From Chalciporus piperatus (taxonomy: Eukaryota > Basidiomycota > Agaricomycetes > Boletales > Boletaceae): 64,000 nt of DNA. Location of the stretch: contig JBBPTG010000055.1 in assembly GCA_038093975.1 (NCBI GenBank), positions 62,001 through 126,000 on the forward strand, read 5' to 3'. Shown piece by piece: positions 1 to 12,862 of this stretch. The translations under genes and the position numbers were made by a program. Within the stretch, counting starts at the first letter, position 1. Every line of letters starts with the position of its first letter. Below the pieces are notes generated by a model. The model was not told the origin of the DNA. It saw only the letters and a list, made by a program, of their open reading frames with translations, and did not search any database.

Positions 1-58
1 ACAGTACACATGTTGTCATTAGCGCTCGACGACCATGTAGAGAATTACTGTAACTTGA

Positions 59-3000
59 ATGACCACGACGTTCAATGTTCACGACGCAACCTGGACCACA
101 CCAACTTCACCCCGCTACACCATGGATACCAACACTGGCGGCCAGGATAACTCGGGCTTCAGGCCAACCGACAGTTCTTCTTCCGCGGTAGATCTCTCTA
201 CACCTACGCTTCGTCCTTCGGGTTCGTCAGGTCGCACTTCCACGCGTAGACGCCCGAGCTGGAGTGACGTCGATGGCCAGGACCGTCCACGTCGGAACAT
301 TGCACAGACAGAAGCCGGACCGTCTAGCATCCCGCTTTCGCAAACAGGATCGGGTCCCTTCCCGGAGGAGGTGCCATTCCTGACAGTGGTTGACCCTTCA
401 CGAAATCTTTTGCCTTCATTTCCTGTCTCCCATCCAGAGCGCCCTTCCTCGTTTCTTTCGATTCCGGGTTCAGATGTCGACAATGGCTCAGAAGATGATG
501 AAGCAGGTCTCACATCTCACGAACGGCAAAATGGAGAAGAAGGTAGCCATTGGGCTGAACACTCTGGACACTCTGTCAGCACAACGACGCGAGCCAGGCG
601 ACGCTATACCACCACTTCCGCACTTAAGCGTACGGGGACTGCCCTCAGAGCTGCATTTCGTCATGCTTCCACACGGGTTGCAAATATTCGAGGACACAGG
701 CCATCTGTTCGACTCGCCGACCGTGACCAGGATGATTCGGACTCTGACTCGCCTACAGAAGACCTAGATGATGCCCCACAGCATGAAGTCGATATGAGCA
801 TTGCTCAAACCCGGTCATCAATACCGTTGCGAGGGAGGGTACTTGGTTGTTTAGGTCCCAATAACCCTCTGCGGGTGCGACTATACCACTTGTTGATTCA
901 TCCGTAGGAATGTCCTTTAAGAGAAATTGGACTTGAGCTTACGTCGATGCGTCAGCTTCACCGAACCTATGATACTCGCATTGATTATTCTCGACGCTTC
1001 CGCTCTGGTGGTGCAAGCTTCTCGGACGCTCTTACCTTCCAATCCACCAATCACCATGCAGGGCTACTTCCATGCCTGGGAAGACTATGTGATTTTTGTC
1101 CTCTTCATAATCTTTACGTACGTCCTTGCCCCAGAGCACGAGGCGGATTTTGCTCACTCGTCACAGGATCGAAGCTCTTGCCCGCATATGTGTCTCTGGG
1201 CTTCTCCTAGACCCAGAAGTGCCGATCTCGTCTCTCTTTTCACTCTCGGTCTCCAAGTTGGCCCAAATCATGGCTCCGAGCTCTGCATCGAATGTCGACG
1301 TCAACGTTCCCGTACTGCGATCCGGTTCGCTCACGCGAGGATTGACATTACGGAGATTGTATGACAACCTTACGCAACCCTTCTCGCTTCAATCACCCTC
1401 ATTTGTGCGGGTTCCGACTCGTATGCCCCCGTTCTCTCCCGCTTCACAAAGTGAGAACACACCGGTTCACTCGAAAGATCCCGAATTACCACCCACGTTC
1501 CTTTCTCGTATATTGAGATCTGACGTTCCCAGGTCAAAGTCAAGTACTCCCATCTCACTTCCCTTCACACTCGATATACAAGCAGCACAGAGTAAATTGA
1601 TGCGAAATATACCATACTTGCGACAAAGTTGGGGTCGGGTTGACTTCATTGCAGTCCTTGGGTTTTGGGTGTCATTTGTTTTGGCGAGTCTGGGGGTTGA
1701 AAGAGGAACATACCATATCGGAATTTTCAGGGCGTTGAGCGTCCTGAGGACAGCAAGATTGTTGGGCATCACGAATGGTACTGCTGTGAGTGACTTCCCT
1801 TATGGCGTTTATCTGCCCATTCCTCATGGCGGTGCCATAGACAATCATGCGATCGCTCAAGATTGCTCGTCCTCTGCTGGCCAATGTGCTATATTTTATC
1901 GTTTTTGCCATAATGTTGTTCTCGTAAGCCATTTCTTTCACATGTGGTTGGTAGATTACTCAAGGTCAGTTAGCATTATCGGTGTACAATCTTTCAAAGG
2001 CTCTCTGCGTCGTAATTGTATTCTTTTAGCTCCACCCGGCCAGAATGGCACCCAGCTGTCGCAATATTGTGGTGGCCATATCAATTCGACGACGCTGGCG
2101 CCCTCCCCATACTTGCAGATGGACGGGACGTCCGCAAGCGTTATCAAGGGATATATCTGCCCACTGGGACAAGTCTGTCAGGTATGCGTGTTTCCATTTC
2201 ATGGAATCCATGGAATCATCCTTGTAGGCGGGACAAAATCCGAACGGCGGGCTGGAGAGCTTCGACACGGTATACTCTGCGACTCTCCAAGTGGTTGTAC
2301 TTGCTTCGGCGAATACGGTCAGTAGATGACCCTTCGTGAACCTTTGAAACCAGCTAACGACGGATCCTCGTCCTGCGTCACCAGTGGTCGCAACTCATGT
2401 ATCAGATCGTCGCGTCTGAGTATTGGATTTCTTCTCTTTTCTTCATTATTGGGATTTTGGTGTTGAACTTTTGGTTATTTAACTTATTGGTCGCCGTCAT
2501 CACCAATACATTTTCTGCTATTCGCTATGGTACGAAAAGAAGTGCCTTTGGAGCAGCACCGTACGTATCCTACCCTCAGGCGAATCTGTCTACAACCACT
2601 AATTTGATTTGCAGACTGGGTCGGGTTGAAGAACCTGAAGATGACTGGTCCGGACGTTTTGTGGATCGGAATCGTCTCAAAGTGTGGTGGTCGTATACCC
2701 ATTGGTTCTGGGTCCTGCTCGCACTCGCAACTCTTGTCGTTCAGGCTACTGTTACCGCGAACATGAGTCCGATGCACCAAGAGATCATCGACCTATCCGA
2801 ACGCATATTCACACTCGCTTTCGACATCGAGATCATCGTTCGCATCGTGTTAGAGCTACCGGCCTGGAGGAACTTTTTCCGGCATGCGAACAACTGGCTA
2901 GACTTGATTATTGCCATTGGGTCGAGCGTGATACAGATACCCGTTATACATAATTCAAGCCTCTACCCGTGGTTGACCATCTTCCAACTGGGGAGATTTT

Positions 3001-6000
3001 ATCGAGTCATCCTGGTGGTTCCGCGAATGAGACACCTGATGGTATGTGCTCGTTTATGGGGCAGCAAGCTGATTCTAACATGGGCCTTAGTTGACAGTTT
3101 TCGGTAACATGTATGGGCTGGCGAACATGACCCTGTTCCTGTTGCTCATCAATTTCCTCGCTGCACTCGTCGGGATCCAACTTATCCAAGGAGACATGGC
3201 CGGGAACGTCGCCATGAACTTTGGCCAACTGTTCAACTCTTTTCTGGCTGTCTATCAGATCTTTTCGTCGGAAAACTGGACCACAGTGCTGTATAACGCG
3301 ACGGACGCCGAGTTGAACCTCGGTCAGGCTGTCATCGTGTGCATTTTTCTGTCGTGTTGGCTCCTCTTTGCGAACTGTAGGTGTGCTCGTCCTAGTCGTG
3401 CTAAATCCATAGGCTGACATAGCCGTTCACCCTAGTCATTGTGCTCCAGATGTTTATCGCCGTCATTAATGAAAACTTCAGCTTGGCAGAGCAGGCTGAG
3501 AGAGAAATGAAGGCTTCCTACTCTTCAGACCAACGTCCGCAGCAAGAGGACGTCTTTGGTAGATGGCTCAGCAGAGCGAATCCTTATCGATGGTTCGAGT
3601 CGGAGCCAACGACGTCGAACGTGGAACCTCCGGTTCCAAGTCCGCGTCTACCTGAGCAAGAACCTTTAGTGGCGCATGGTGTGCTTCCTACGCATCTTAG
3701 ACTGGCTGAGGTTGGTTCTTTGAAATTCTGCTTCTGTGTGATTATCGATGTGACCTGTTGACAGAGGCGCATTCCATCGAGCACCAGCAATAGGTCTCGG
3801 CATCTGCGACAAGCCTCCGTTGGGATACTTCACGACTTTTTTACTGGGAGCGAGACCCCAGTGGATATTCCACTTGCCGAGTTGCGACGAAAACGTTCGG
3901 AGATACGATCAGTGGCAGGTCCAGCTTTTGAACACGAAACCGACCGATACTTGTGAGGAACTGTCTTCCTCGGGTTCATTTGATGTCTCTGCTCACTGTC
4001 GTATTGTGTAGCGACATCATGACAAGCCTTGAACGGCAGCGTGCCGCTGCTCGGATCTCGAATGATACTAAAAGAGCAGAAGCAGCCGCTTTCATTCAGA
4101 GGCATTCGACGTATGACAAAACATTTTGGATCTTTGCTCAGTCGAATCCTCTTCGTCGTCTCTGCCAAAAGATCGCCCGACCAAGTGGCGGAGAGCGGAT
4201 ATTTGGAATACCACCCTCTGATTTTGCCCACTCACTATTCCAGCTCGCTCTCTCCCTTGTTGTTCTTAGCGGCGTTGTCACAGAAGCAATCGCGACACCG
4301 TTGTATCGACGCAACTACTACATTCAGCACGGGGTACGGCGCGATACATGGTTCAACATCACTGAGGCTTCCTTTGCTCTCGTATTCGTCGTCGAATTCC
4401 TGATCAAAGTTATCGCGGACGGCCTGCTTTTCACTCCCAACGCTTACGTCCGGAGTATCTGGAACATCCTCGACTTCGTCATCATGACAGGATTCCTCGT
4501 CAATGTCTCGTCGGCATTGATTGTCGTCGGTGGCCTCTCTCGATTCGTTCGTGGCTTGAAGGCACTGCTGGCCCTCCGGTTCGTGACCTTGATCGAGACG
4601 ATGCGGAGCACCTTCGAACATTTGATCCTGTCTGGGTTCACTCTAATACTGGAAGCCTCCATTCTCGCGATCCTCTACATGATCCCGTTCAGCGTCTGGG
4701 GAACAACCATCTTTACCGGGCTAATGAATGAATGCAATGACGCTAGCGTTCAAGGCATCGGGGACTGTACCAACGAGTACGTCAACACGATATACGGGAA
4801 TGATTTCGGTTTCCTCGTACCTCGTGCTTGGGATAATCCAGCCCCGTCGACCAAGTTCTCCTTCGACGATTTCCGTTCTTCGATGTTGATTCTCTTCGAG
4901 ATCGTGTCGTTGGAGGGATGGATTGATGTGATGTCGGTGGCGATGAGCATTACGGGACAAGGGCAACAACCACAGCTCAACACGTCCCAATCGAATGCAA
5001 TATTCTTCGTGATATACAACTTGTTGGGAGGCGTCGTGATCTTGACCGTGTTCATCTCGTAAGGCACTCTGATGTTCAGCTTTTTCTTTTACCAGACTAA
5101 TGCGTCAACACAGTGTCATCATCGGAAACTTCTCGAAACGGACTGGCTCTGCGTTCCTCACTCAGCCACAGAGGGAGTGGATCGATTTGCAAAAGTTGAT
5201 CAAGCGACTGAAGCCCTCGAAGAGACCACGCATGCGTCCCACATCGCCGATACGAGCTTGGTGCTACGAGCGTGCGATTCACAAACACGGCTGGTGGTCG
5301 AGGATGATGACGTTTGTGTTCCTCGCTCAGATCATATCTCTGATGTTTGTCTCTCCCGATCGGTCTATATGCACAGGCTGATGATACTCATGTAGGACCG
5401 AGGCATTCTCCTCTGGCCAAAACGTCGAGCAGGTCCACAGTGAGTAAATACTCGAGGCCTTACTATCTTCGTCACTGATGAGCACCAGACGATTTCTCAC
5501 TCGCGATCTCGTCCATTTATGTGTTGGATACGATGATTCGACTGTATGGGCTAGGATGGCATGCATTCCGAGCCAACGGATGGAACCTCTTCGACGTTGT
5601 CGTAGCATTTGGCAGCTTCATCACGACACTCATCTCGCGCTTTTATTCCGCGAGCTTCTTCGTCCTGCTGCTGCAGAAGCTCTTCCTGGTTAGCATCGCA
5701 TTCAAGCTCGTCCAGAGAGTGGACTCTTTGAATCAGCTTTTCAAAACTGGAACGTATGTATCCTATCTTCGAATGTCTTCGCTTTCATTAAACCGATTTC
5801 TTTTTGGTTTGCAGTTCCAGTCTTCCGGTGATCTTGAATTTGCTCGCTCTCTGGTTCACGCTCTTTTTGTTTTTCGCGATCATGTTCATGGAGGTGTTTG
5901 GCCTGACGAAGTGGAACTCTGGGGAAAACAGCTTCCAGAACTATCAAACTCTTGGATCCGCATTATTGATGCTGGTGTTTATGAGCACTGGGCGAGTGTT

Positions 6001-7325
6001 CACGTCGGTGACTGTAATTATAATCAAACTAACAAGTCCCACAGCGAGGGTTGGAATCAATATATGCATGACTAGTACGTTGCTACTTTGGCAACGAAAT
6101 CGTTGTACGCTGATAGTTGTGCTTAGTGCCCTTTCGTATCCGCGTTGCACGCAGGTTTCTAAAGGAGTATATCAAACAGACTGCGGCAGCACTGCTTGGG
6201 CATACTCCCTATTCATCGCTTGGAATCTACTTAGCATGGTAAGGGCATCATCTGCTCTCATCACTCCTGTTGATTGACCCTCAAGTAGTACATCTTCGTC
6301 AACATGTTCACTGGTGTGGTGGTGCAGAGCTTTTCTTATGTCTTCCAGTCTACCGGTGGGGTTTTGAAATCGATCACCCGTGCGGAAATACGTGCGTTCA
6401 AAAAGGTTTGGGCCGAGTTCTCCGATCCAAATAGCGGTCTTCTCGAGCGGGAAAACCTCGTTCGCTTCCTCGCGGTGCGTCGTGCCCAAGCAGTTTCTCG
6501 GAGATTACCGCTGACGATGATGTCTCCTCCTATTTAGAAACTGCGTGGTGTCTTCGAGGTGCGGGTATACCCACCCGAGTACTCCGCCTCTGCCATTCTC
6601 GCTGCGTGCAAGAGGAAAGACGATAACCTGGACAAGACCGGAGGAATCAACCTGCGGAAGCTAAACAAGATGCTCAACAAGATCGACTACAGTGCTATCC
6701 GGAAGCGAAGGGCTGTGTATATGCGCCTGTACCACGAGACGAACGTGATGTATTATCATGGCAAGGGGGACGGGGACAGCAAGGGAATTTCGTTCACGGA
6801 CATGCTGCTCCTGCTTGCGCATCACAAGTTGATCGACGATCGAGAGGCGTTGAGGTGAGTACGGTCGCTCGCGCAGTGGTACTGGATTGATTGACAATGA
6901 CTGCCTTTTTGTTTGCGACGACCGCTGTGTTCGTTTCGAAACAGTGCGAAAGAGCTGGCAACGAGGGAAGAAAAGATCCAGTTGGTCGACTCGTTGGTTT
7001 GCTTGGATAAGATGAAGTCCTGGCTGAAGATGAGCGAGCGGAGACGAGAGTTCCTCCAAACGCGCGATCGAGCGCGCGCAGAAGCACAACTTGGTGAGCA
7101 GTAACGTTCAATGGTGCCCCGCCTTGATTGCCATGTTGACGTGCAGAAGTACCAGCAATCTTGATCGAGGCAATCCCTGGGCCAAGTGCGTCGTGGAGTG
7201 ACCAAGAACGGGGGTCGGATCCGGAGCAGGAGCAGGAGCAGGGAAAGGGATCGCCAGCGATACTTGTGGTTTCCTCGCCGGACCTGCTGTCGAGAGAGCT
7301 CGAGGAGGATTCGGATTTAGAATGA
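59..7325 (+). CDS. CCH1: Cch1-type calcium channel alpha subunit
   Basis: Plasma-membrane pore subunit of the fungal high-affinity Ca2+ influx system, partner of Mid1. About 17 or more exons were pieced together. A long Ser/Thr-rich cytosolic N-terminus (59-900) is followed by four six-helix repeats: domain I about 945-2520, II about 2690-3480, III about 4220-5060, IV about 5270-6350. Pore loops are visible as SSENW (II, near 3270), SLEGW (III, near 4910) and STGEGW (IV, split by an intron at 5992-6044). Domain I carries SANTW where an acidic residue would be expected. The domain IV S4-like helix (near 5660-5750) has few regular positive charges, which fits the voltage-insensitive Cch1/NALCN clade. 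The C-terminus holds an EF-hand-like region (6400-6860) and an acidic tail ending at 7325. The ATG at 59 gives a continuous frame, but extra 5' exons outside the window cannot be excluded. The family assignment is secure; exon borders are approximate. Confidence 0.93.
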
Positions 7326-7752
7326 ATTGACCTGACCATTGAACTGGGTCAAGCACCACTAGTGTTGTTTCTACTCTTCAAAGTGTATCAGAGCCTCACT
7401 CGTCTTCCTTCAGGATTGATCTATGATACCGGACAGAACCGATAGACGAGCACTGATTTCGCTTAAACCTCCCACCAGAGATTAATGTTACAAGCAACTC
7501 CCAATACCCGACTCTGTGCTAGCGTATCTACTGCACACGGACTACTACGGATGACATAGACTAGCACCCTTGTACTGACACAACATGCAGCTCTGTAATG
7601 GTATTGGATCGAGCAAAGCTGACGAGAAAACAAAGTAAGAAAAAAATACGTGTCAAACGTGCCATTCGATCGAAAAAGAAAAAAAAGAAATTGAGCCAAG
7701 AGAAGAAATGTGTGTGGAAATAGACCTCCGTGTTGATGGTGAACCGAGCCGC
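7326..7752. other. Convergent 3' intergenic region
   Basis: The 427 bp between the Cch1 and eIF3a stop codons, which face each other. A/T-rich runs at about 7640-7690 would suit 3' end formation of either transcript. I see no gene here. Confidence 0.6.
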
Positions 7753-10700
7753 TCAGGACTGGGTCTGGAGTCGAGACTTGGCCCGCCACACGTTCTTCGT
7801 GGGGACGGGCTCAAACCCGTCCGTGTCTTTTTTGCTCTCGGAGGCGGGGAGAGGAGCGTTGGTGACAGCGGGCGATTCGGGGCGTGCGGCACCAGCACCA
7901 GCACCAGCACCACCGCCAGCAGCCTTGGCGGCCTCGCGCTGACGCCAACTTCCACCCGCGGCACCGAAAAGTTTTGGCGGCCCACTAGACGGGGTCGGGG
8001 CAGACGCAGGGGATGGAGCGGGACTTTCAGTGCGAGCAGGTGGGGCGGCACTGGCTGCGGCGGCCCGAGTGCGCCAGCCACCGCCTTCTGCGGGCGCAGG
8101 GGTGGCGACGAGAGGGGGACCCTTGGCTTGGGTACGGCGCAGCTTTGCCTTTTCTTCCGCCTCTGCTTCTCGTTGTGCTCTCTTGCGTACCTCTTCTGCA
8201 ACAGCGGCACGTTCGACCTCGCGTTGTCGCCGTTGTTCGGCAAGACGCTCCTCTTCCTCGCGTTTCTTTTCTGCCTCGGCCTCTTCTGCCGCACGTTGTT
8301 CTGTTGATGTCGGTCGTGGCGTCAGTGAACCCCATACAACAGTGCACATCGACCCAACAGCGAAAAAAACAAAGAAAGAAAAAAACTCACCGGCCTCGAG
8401 CGTGTGCCTCTCCTCTTCTGCCTTTTTCTCCGCAGCCTCTGCCTCCTCCGCCGCTTTCTTCTCCGCAGCCTGCTGTTCCAAATACGCATTCCTCCTCTTC
8501 TGTTTCTCCTCCTCCAACTTCTTCTCGGCAACCACCTTCAATCTCTGATACTCTTTCTCCCTCTCCGCCGTCAACGTCTTCCGATGTGCCTTTGCATCCT
8601 CCAACATCCTCCCCAACCGCGTCTTGTTTGCCAAAGCCGTCGCATGCGCCTCCTTGGAGTTCTCCCGACGAGATACTTGGAGCGCTTCAAAGATGGTACG
8701 ATCGGCAGCTTGTTGGGAGGCATAGTCCTGAGCCAAAAGGAGTCGGTCGTCTTTGCGATAGGCACGTTCGACGTGGTCGATACGTTTGGCGGCGATGCGG
8801 AGACGTTCGTTGAGGTCTTTTTTCTCCTTTTCGAGTTGTTCGACGTGGAGACGCATCAGTCTGTCTTTGCTGAGATCTTCGATGTCCTGTTGCGAACAAA
8901 AAAAAAAAAAAAGAGGTCAGAGGTTAGAACAACGAAGCATATGGAGTATACGAGGCGTCGGGAACGCACCGTGACGGACGCTGGGAGTCGACCCCGTTTC
9001 ATGAGATCCTGAGCGAGTTTCTTGGCCTCCTCCGTCCTGATCGACTCGATCTCTTTCCTCGCACGGTCGATCTCCTTCTTCTTCGCGTCCTCCCTCTCCT
9101 TCTGTTCCTCGATCAACTTCTTCGCGCGAGTGAGTTCGGCCCTGCGAGACGCATCCTCCTTCTCCTTCCGCGCCGATAGCTCCGAAATGAGTTCACGCCT
9201 CCTCGCAACGATCGCTTTCCGCAACGCCAGCGCACGTCGTTCAGCATTGACAGCGATCACCAGTTCGGCAAACTTGGTCTTTTGCGGATCGTCTTCTTCC
9301 TCCTCTCGTTCCACCGGTGGCTCGATCACTCGGAGCGCGTTGTGCAACGCCGTCGCCATGGAGCTCAACCGCGTGTGGATGAGTTCTGTGGAGGAAGGTT
9401 GGATGGCTATTCCGTCGTGAGGGGCGGTGCTCGGTCCTGCGACCTTGGACGTGTCGTCCGCGAGTGCAAACGGTTCGTCGGTAAAGGAGATCGTTTCAGT
9501 GGCGTGGTCGACCCGGATGGGGAGTTCGCCGCGACGGGCGCAACCCATCAAATAGGCTTCGACTTGTTCGGGGGCGAGTTCGCCGAGGGGACTCACGAGT
9601 TCGCGGAGAGCGCTCACGCGGAGGGTGCTGTAGATCTGGGAGAGCTGCGAGAGGAGGCGGGAGAGGAGGGCACGGGAGAGGAGCGGGCGGTAGCCGGCGT
9701 ACGGGGTGTCATCGGCGCAGAGAGCGGCAAGAATGGGTGCAGTGGATGCACAGAGAGTGAGGGGGTCGAACGAGGTTTCAAGGAGGTTGTAAAGAGTCTT
9801 GATCGGGGCTGGGGACAGACGGAGGACGTCTCGGGAGAGCTAAAAAAAAAAAGATGATGAATATGAGCGGGTATTATGCAGACAAGGTGACTCACAGCAT
9901 CCTTGAGGAGACCCGCCCGATTGGGTGCCTTTGTAAGGCCAAGGAGGGCAGCGAGTCTGGTGCTCTTCGAGCGCCCGTCGCCCTCGTCGTGTTGGCCGAC
10001 TGGGACGGCAAGGGCGCTAATGAGGACCTGACCAGCGAGACGGCACATTTCCTCTTCGGATTTTCCTCCTATACTGGTTACGATTGCGTAGTAGCGACCC
10101 CATGCGGCTGCGTGGTAGAGCGAGTTACCGCTCATGAGGAAGATCTTTGTCAATTTCTCGTAATAGTTTGCCATCATGGCTGGGCGAGGCGCCTTTTTAG
10201 CCATCGTGAGGAGGTTGTGTACGTCTTCGACGGATCGGAAAGCCTCTTGCCATAGCTCGAGTTCGACGGAGGTGTTGAGCTGTGCGAAGCGAGTATCGAG
10301 ATGGTGCTGAAGGATCTCTGGATCGGAGAGGTTGATGGAATGTGTCTGATGCGAGTATTTGGCGACATTTGAGAGATGGAGACGTAGGGTTTCGCACAAT
10401 CTGCGGAACTCTACTTTGCGTTGATGTTTGAGACAGAAACGGAAAGCCTGCTGAGCGACTTGCTGATGTCGCCGATCTCGATTGAGGACGAGATCGGTGA
10501 GGATGAGGGACGGGATGGACGCACCTGATAGATCGCTTCGAGGCGGGCGTTGTTTTTAAGGGTCTCGAGAGATGTGCGATAACTCTCCCAGAGGAACTTG
10601 AGCCAGGGTGTGACGAGAGCTCTGTCTGTGCGATCTTTGCTCTGATCGCCGCTGACAGCGCCCAAGAGGATGCTCTCTGGGGTTTCGCTGGCTTCGAGAT

Positions 10701-11052
10701 CGTCGACGTCGACTGCGACTGCCTTGTCGGCTTTTTCCTGTGCTTCGTGTACCTTTGCATCCGCCAAAGCGAGGAACTTTTGGATGACGACTTCGATGGA
10801 AGCGACGTTGGTGTTCTGTGCGATGTTCTTGTACTGCATCAAGCCTTCCTTTGCTGTTCTCCCCTTTCTCATGTCGACACATAGTTCTACGAATCTGAGG
10901 AGGATTGGTTCGAGAGCTTGGAGTGGGGTTGATCTGAATTTCTTTGAGGTGAATAGTTCTGTGAGGGATTGTAGTGCAGCATGTGATTGACCGACTGATA
11001 CGAGACCCTCTGCTTGCTTGAGAACAGCCTCAGGTTTCGTGAACGGCGCCAT
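7753..11052 (-). CDS. TIF32: Eukaryotic translation initiation factor 3 subunit A
   Basis: Largest eIF3 subunit, scaffold of the cytosolic 43S pre-initiation complex. The start at 11052 gives [18 protein letters not shown], the usual eIF3a N-terminus. The helical TPR-like/PCI half is read from 11052 to about 9560. From about 9350 to 8120 follows a very charged coiled coil rich in Glu, Lys and Arg (runs such as [20 protein letters not shown]). The C-terminus (about 8120-7753) is a low-complexity Ala/Gly/Pro/Ser tail ending [15 protein letters not shown]. At least four introns are evident, near 10520-10440, 9900-9840, 8970-8890 and 8390-8300. A CAGCAC-type repeat at about 7889-7912 encodes a Gly-Ala tract. 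The start codon is 83 bp from the stop of the upstream gene on the same strand, so its promoter must lie mostly inside that gene's 3' part. Confidence 0.95.
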
Positions 11053-11135
11053 AGCAGACAAAGACGAAAACAACGAAAAAAATTCATTAACATGGTTAAC
11101 AAAATCAATTATCATCGTGGGAATACATTGCTATT

Positions 11136-12490
11136 CTAGACCCATCGCTGAACCACCACGCTGTTGACTAAGCCGGCATCTGAAATGCTCTGCTTGTTGT
11201 CCTCCAGGATTCGATTCGGGAATGTAGTCCCAATCGTATACGGTCGACTCACATTCTCAGGTCGCGAACTAACATAAATCAGTACACCTCATAACATACA
11301 CAGAGTCACTCACGCGTCCATAAAGCTGCGAATGTCTCCAACCGTGTGCGTCAAGTTCATCCTGCACGGCATTCTCGTCCCATCTGCCAACCTGATCTGC
11401 ACCGTCGTCGTCGGTTTCGTCTGATCAACCTCGAACATCGTGTTGATGCTCGCTCTCTCCACTGGTGGGGCACTGGAACTCGTGGGGAACGATCCGGGCA
11501 TCGGCGCACTCGTCATCACAGGAACAGGCGACCCGAGTCTCTGCCCCGCACCACCAAACGGCTTCTGTTCAGGAACATAGTCCTCATCAACCCGTTTGGT
11601 CACGATCACCTCCACGGGTTGATGCGATTGGACATTCAGCACAGACACGGGTGCACGTCTGAGTCAAGGAACATGAGCATATGCGTCAACGATCATCTGC
11701 AGCACATACCCAGTGTTGATCTCCGCCAACAATCGCTGGTTCTCAGGATCATCGTGGTTATAAAACTCGCCCCCTTCGATGCTGAATCCGTTGCGCCAGA
11801 AAGTGATGTTGCGCTGCACGACTTCTTCGTCCTCATCCCCTATCAGCAGACGTGAGATTGTGAGCCAGGACACCTCGTTATCCTTACCTTGTGCACTCGC
11901 ATCGGGCACGAACGTGCTCTCGACATCATCACTTCCCAACATATGTCCACCGCCTCTAAACGCCGTCGACGTTTCCTGACGCGCTTGCGACTCCGATGCA
12001 CGCTGAGCAGACGTCCTATCCCCATCCATTGGTCAGCAGTCCATGACACCACACACACCACTCACTCAGCAGCGCGCCTCAAGATATCTTGGACCATTCG
12101 CCCTCCAGGCATATTTCCACCTCGTGCATTCGGGTTCTGTATCGAGATTCCACTGTGTGGCGTCGATCGCGATTAGGGAGCGAAATCGGGAGAGCGAGAG
12201 GACAAAGGAACGAACCTCCGTTCGCCGCCTGCAAACCAGCTTTCGCCCTCTTTGTCGTCGTCGTCGTCGTCGTCGTCGTCACCGCGTGGGGGTGGTGGAG
12301 GTCTCCCAGCGCCTCTGCCTGCATTCGACAGTCCGAGGGATGAGAGCGTCGCAAAGCGTGCAGAGCTGTCCGTAAGCGAGTCAGTGGCTGCTCCGATGTG
12401 TGAGGAATGGACAGACGCAGATGGCCTGGACCCACTGTCACCGTCATTGTTGGAATTGTTCCAGTCACCGATTCGACCTATCCGTGACAT
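11136..12490 (-). CDS. p47/Shp1-like Cdc48 cofactor (SEP and UBX domains)
   Basis: Adaptor of the Cdc48/p97 AAA ATPase, acting in ubiquitin-dependent protein and membrane remodelling. The start MSRIGRIGDWNN lies at 12490-12488. A poly-Asp tract (nine Asp, from the GTC repeat at about 12256-12285) is followed by SWFAGGERR and GISIQNPNARGGNMPGG, typical of the linker before SEP. The SEP domain (near 11830-11720) has ITFWRNGFSIEGGEF. The UBX domain (about 11430-11136) has VQIRLADGTR and, after an intron, the last exon YTIGTTFPNRIL to the stop at 11136-11138. The N-terminal UBA domain of canonical p47 is not apparent; exon 1 begins directly with low-complexity sequence. Either it was lost or an upstream exon was missed. 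Confidence 0.9.
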
Positions 12491-12862
12491 CGTCGGTCTC
12501 TGCCAACTCGCGGCGTACGCAACCAGACCAAGGGGTATTCGCGTCTGATTACGTGATCACTTCCATTAAGGAAGGCGTTGTGGTTCGAGTCGTTCCACTA
12601 CAGATTTTGTTTCGTGAAACGGAACATTTACATCAACTGCATTACATCTCTCCGTGTTCCCGTTTCTGTGCAAACCCGAGCACCACGCGTTGCCACCGAC
12701 GAACCCGGGTTGTGTGGCAAACTTGGCAACGTCGCTCTCCGTTCGGGCACTTTGAAGTGCCTTGCCACGTACTTTTCTCTTCTTCTCCCCTCCTCTCAGT
12801 GTATCGAAGCATTCACGTTCTAGCGTTCCACACTCGCAGGATGGGTAAGAGCGGTTACTGGA

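Noticed and set aside
7889..7912. Tandem CAGCAC-type array as a CRISPR-like or regulatory repeat
   Set aside because: It is a short in-frame codon repeat encoding Gly-Ala in eIF3a.
8013..9857. Long plus-strand open frames over eIF3a
   Set aside because: They are antisense to the coiled-coil region, a consequence of GAG/AAG-rich codons; the minus strand is clearly eIF3a.
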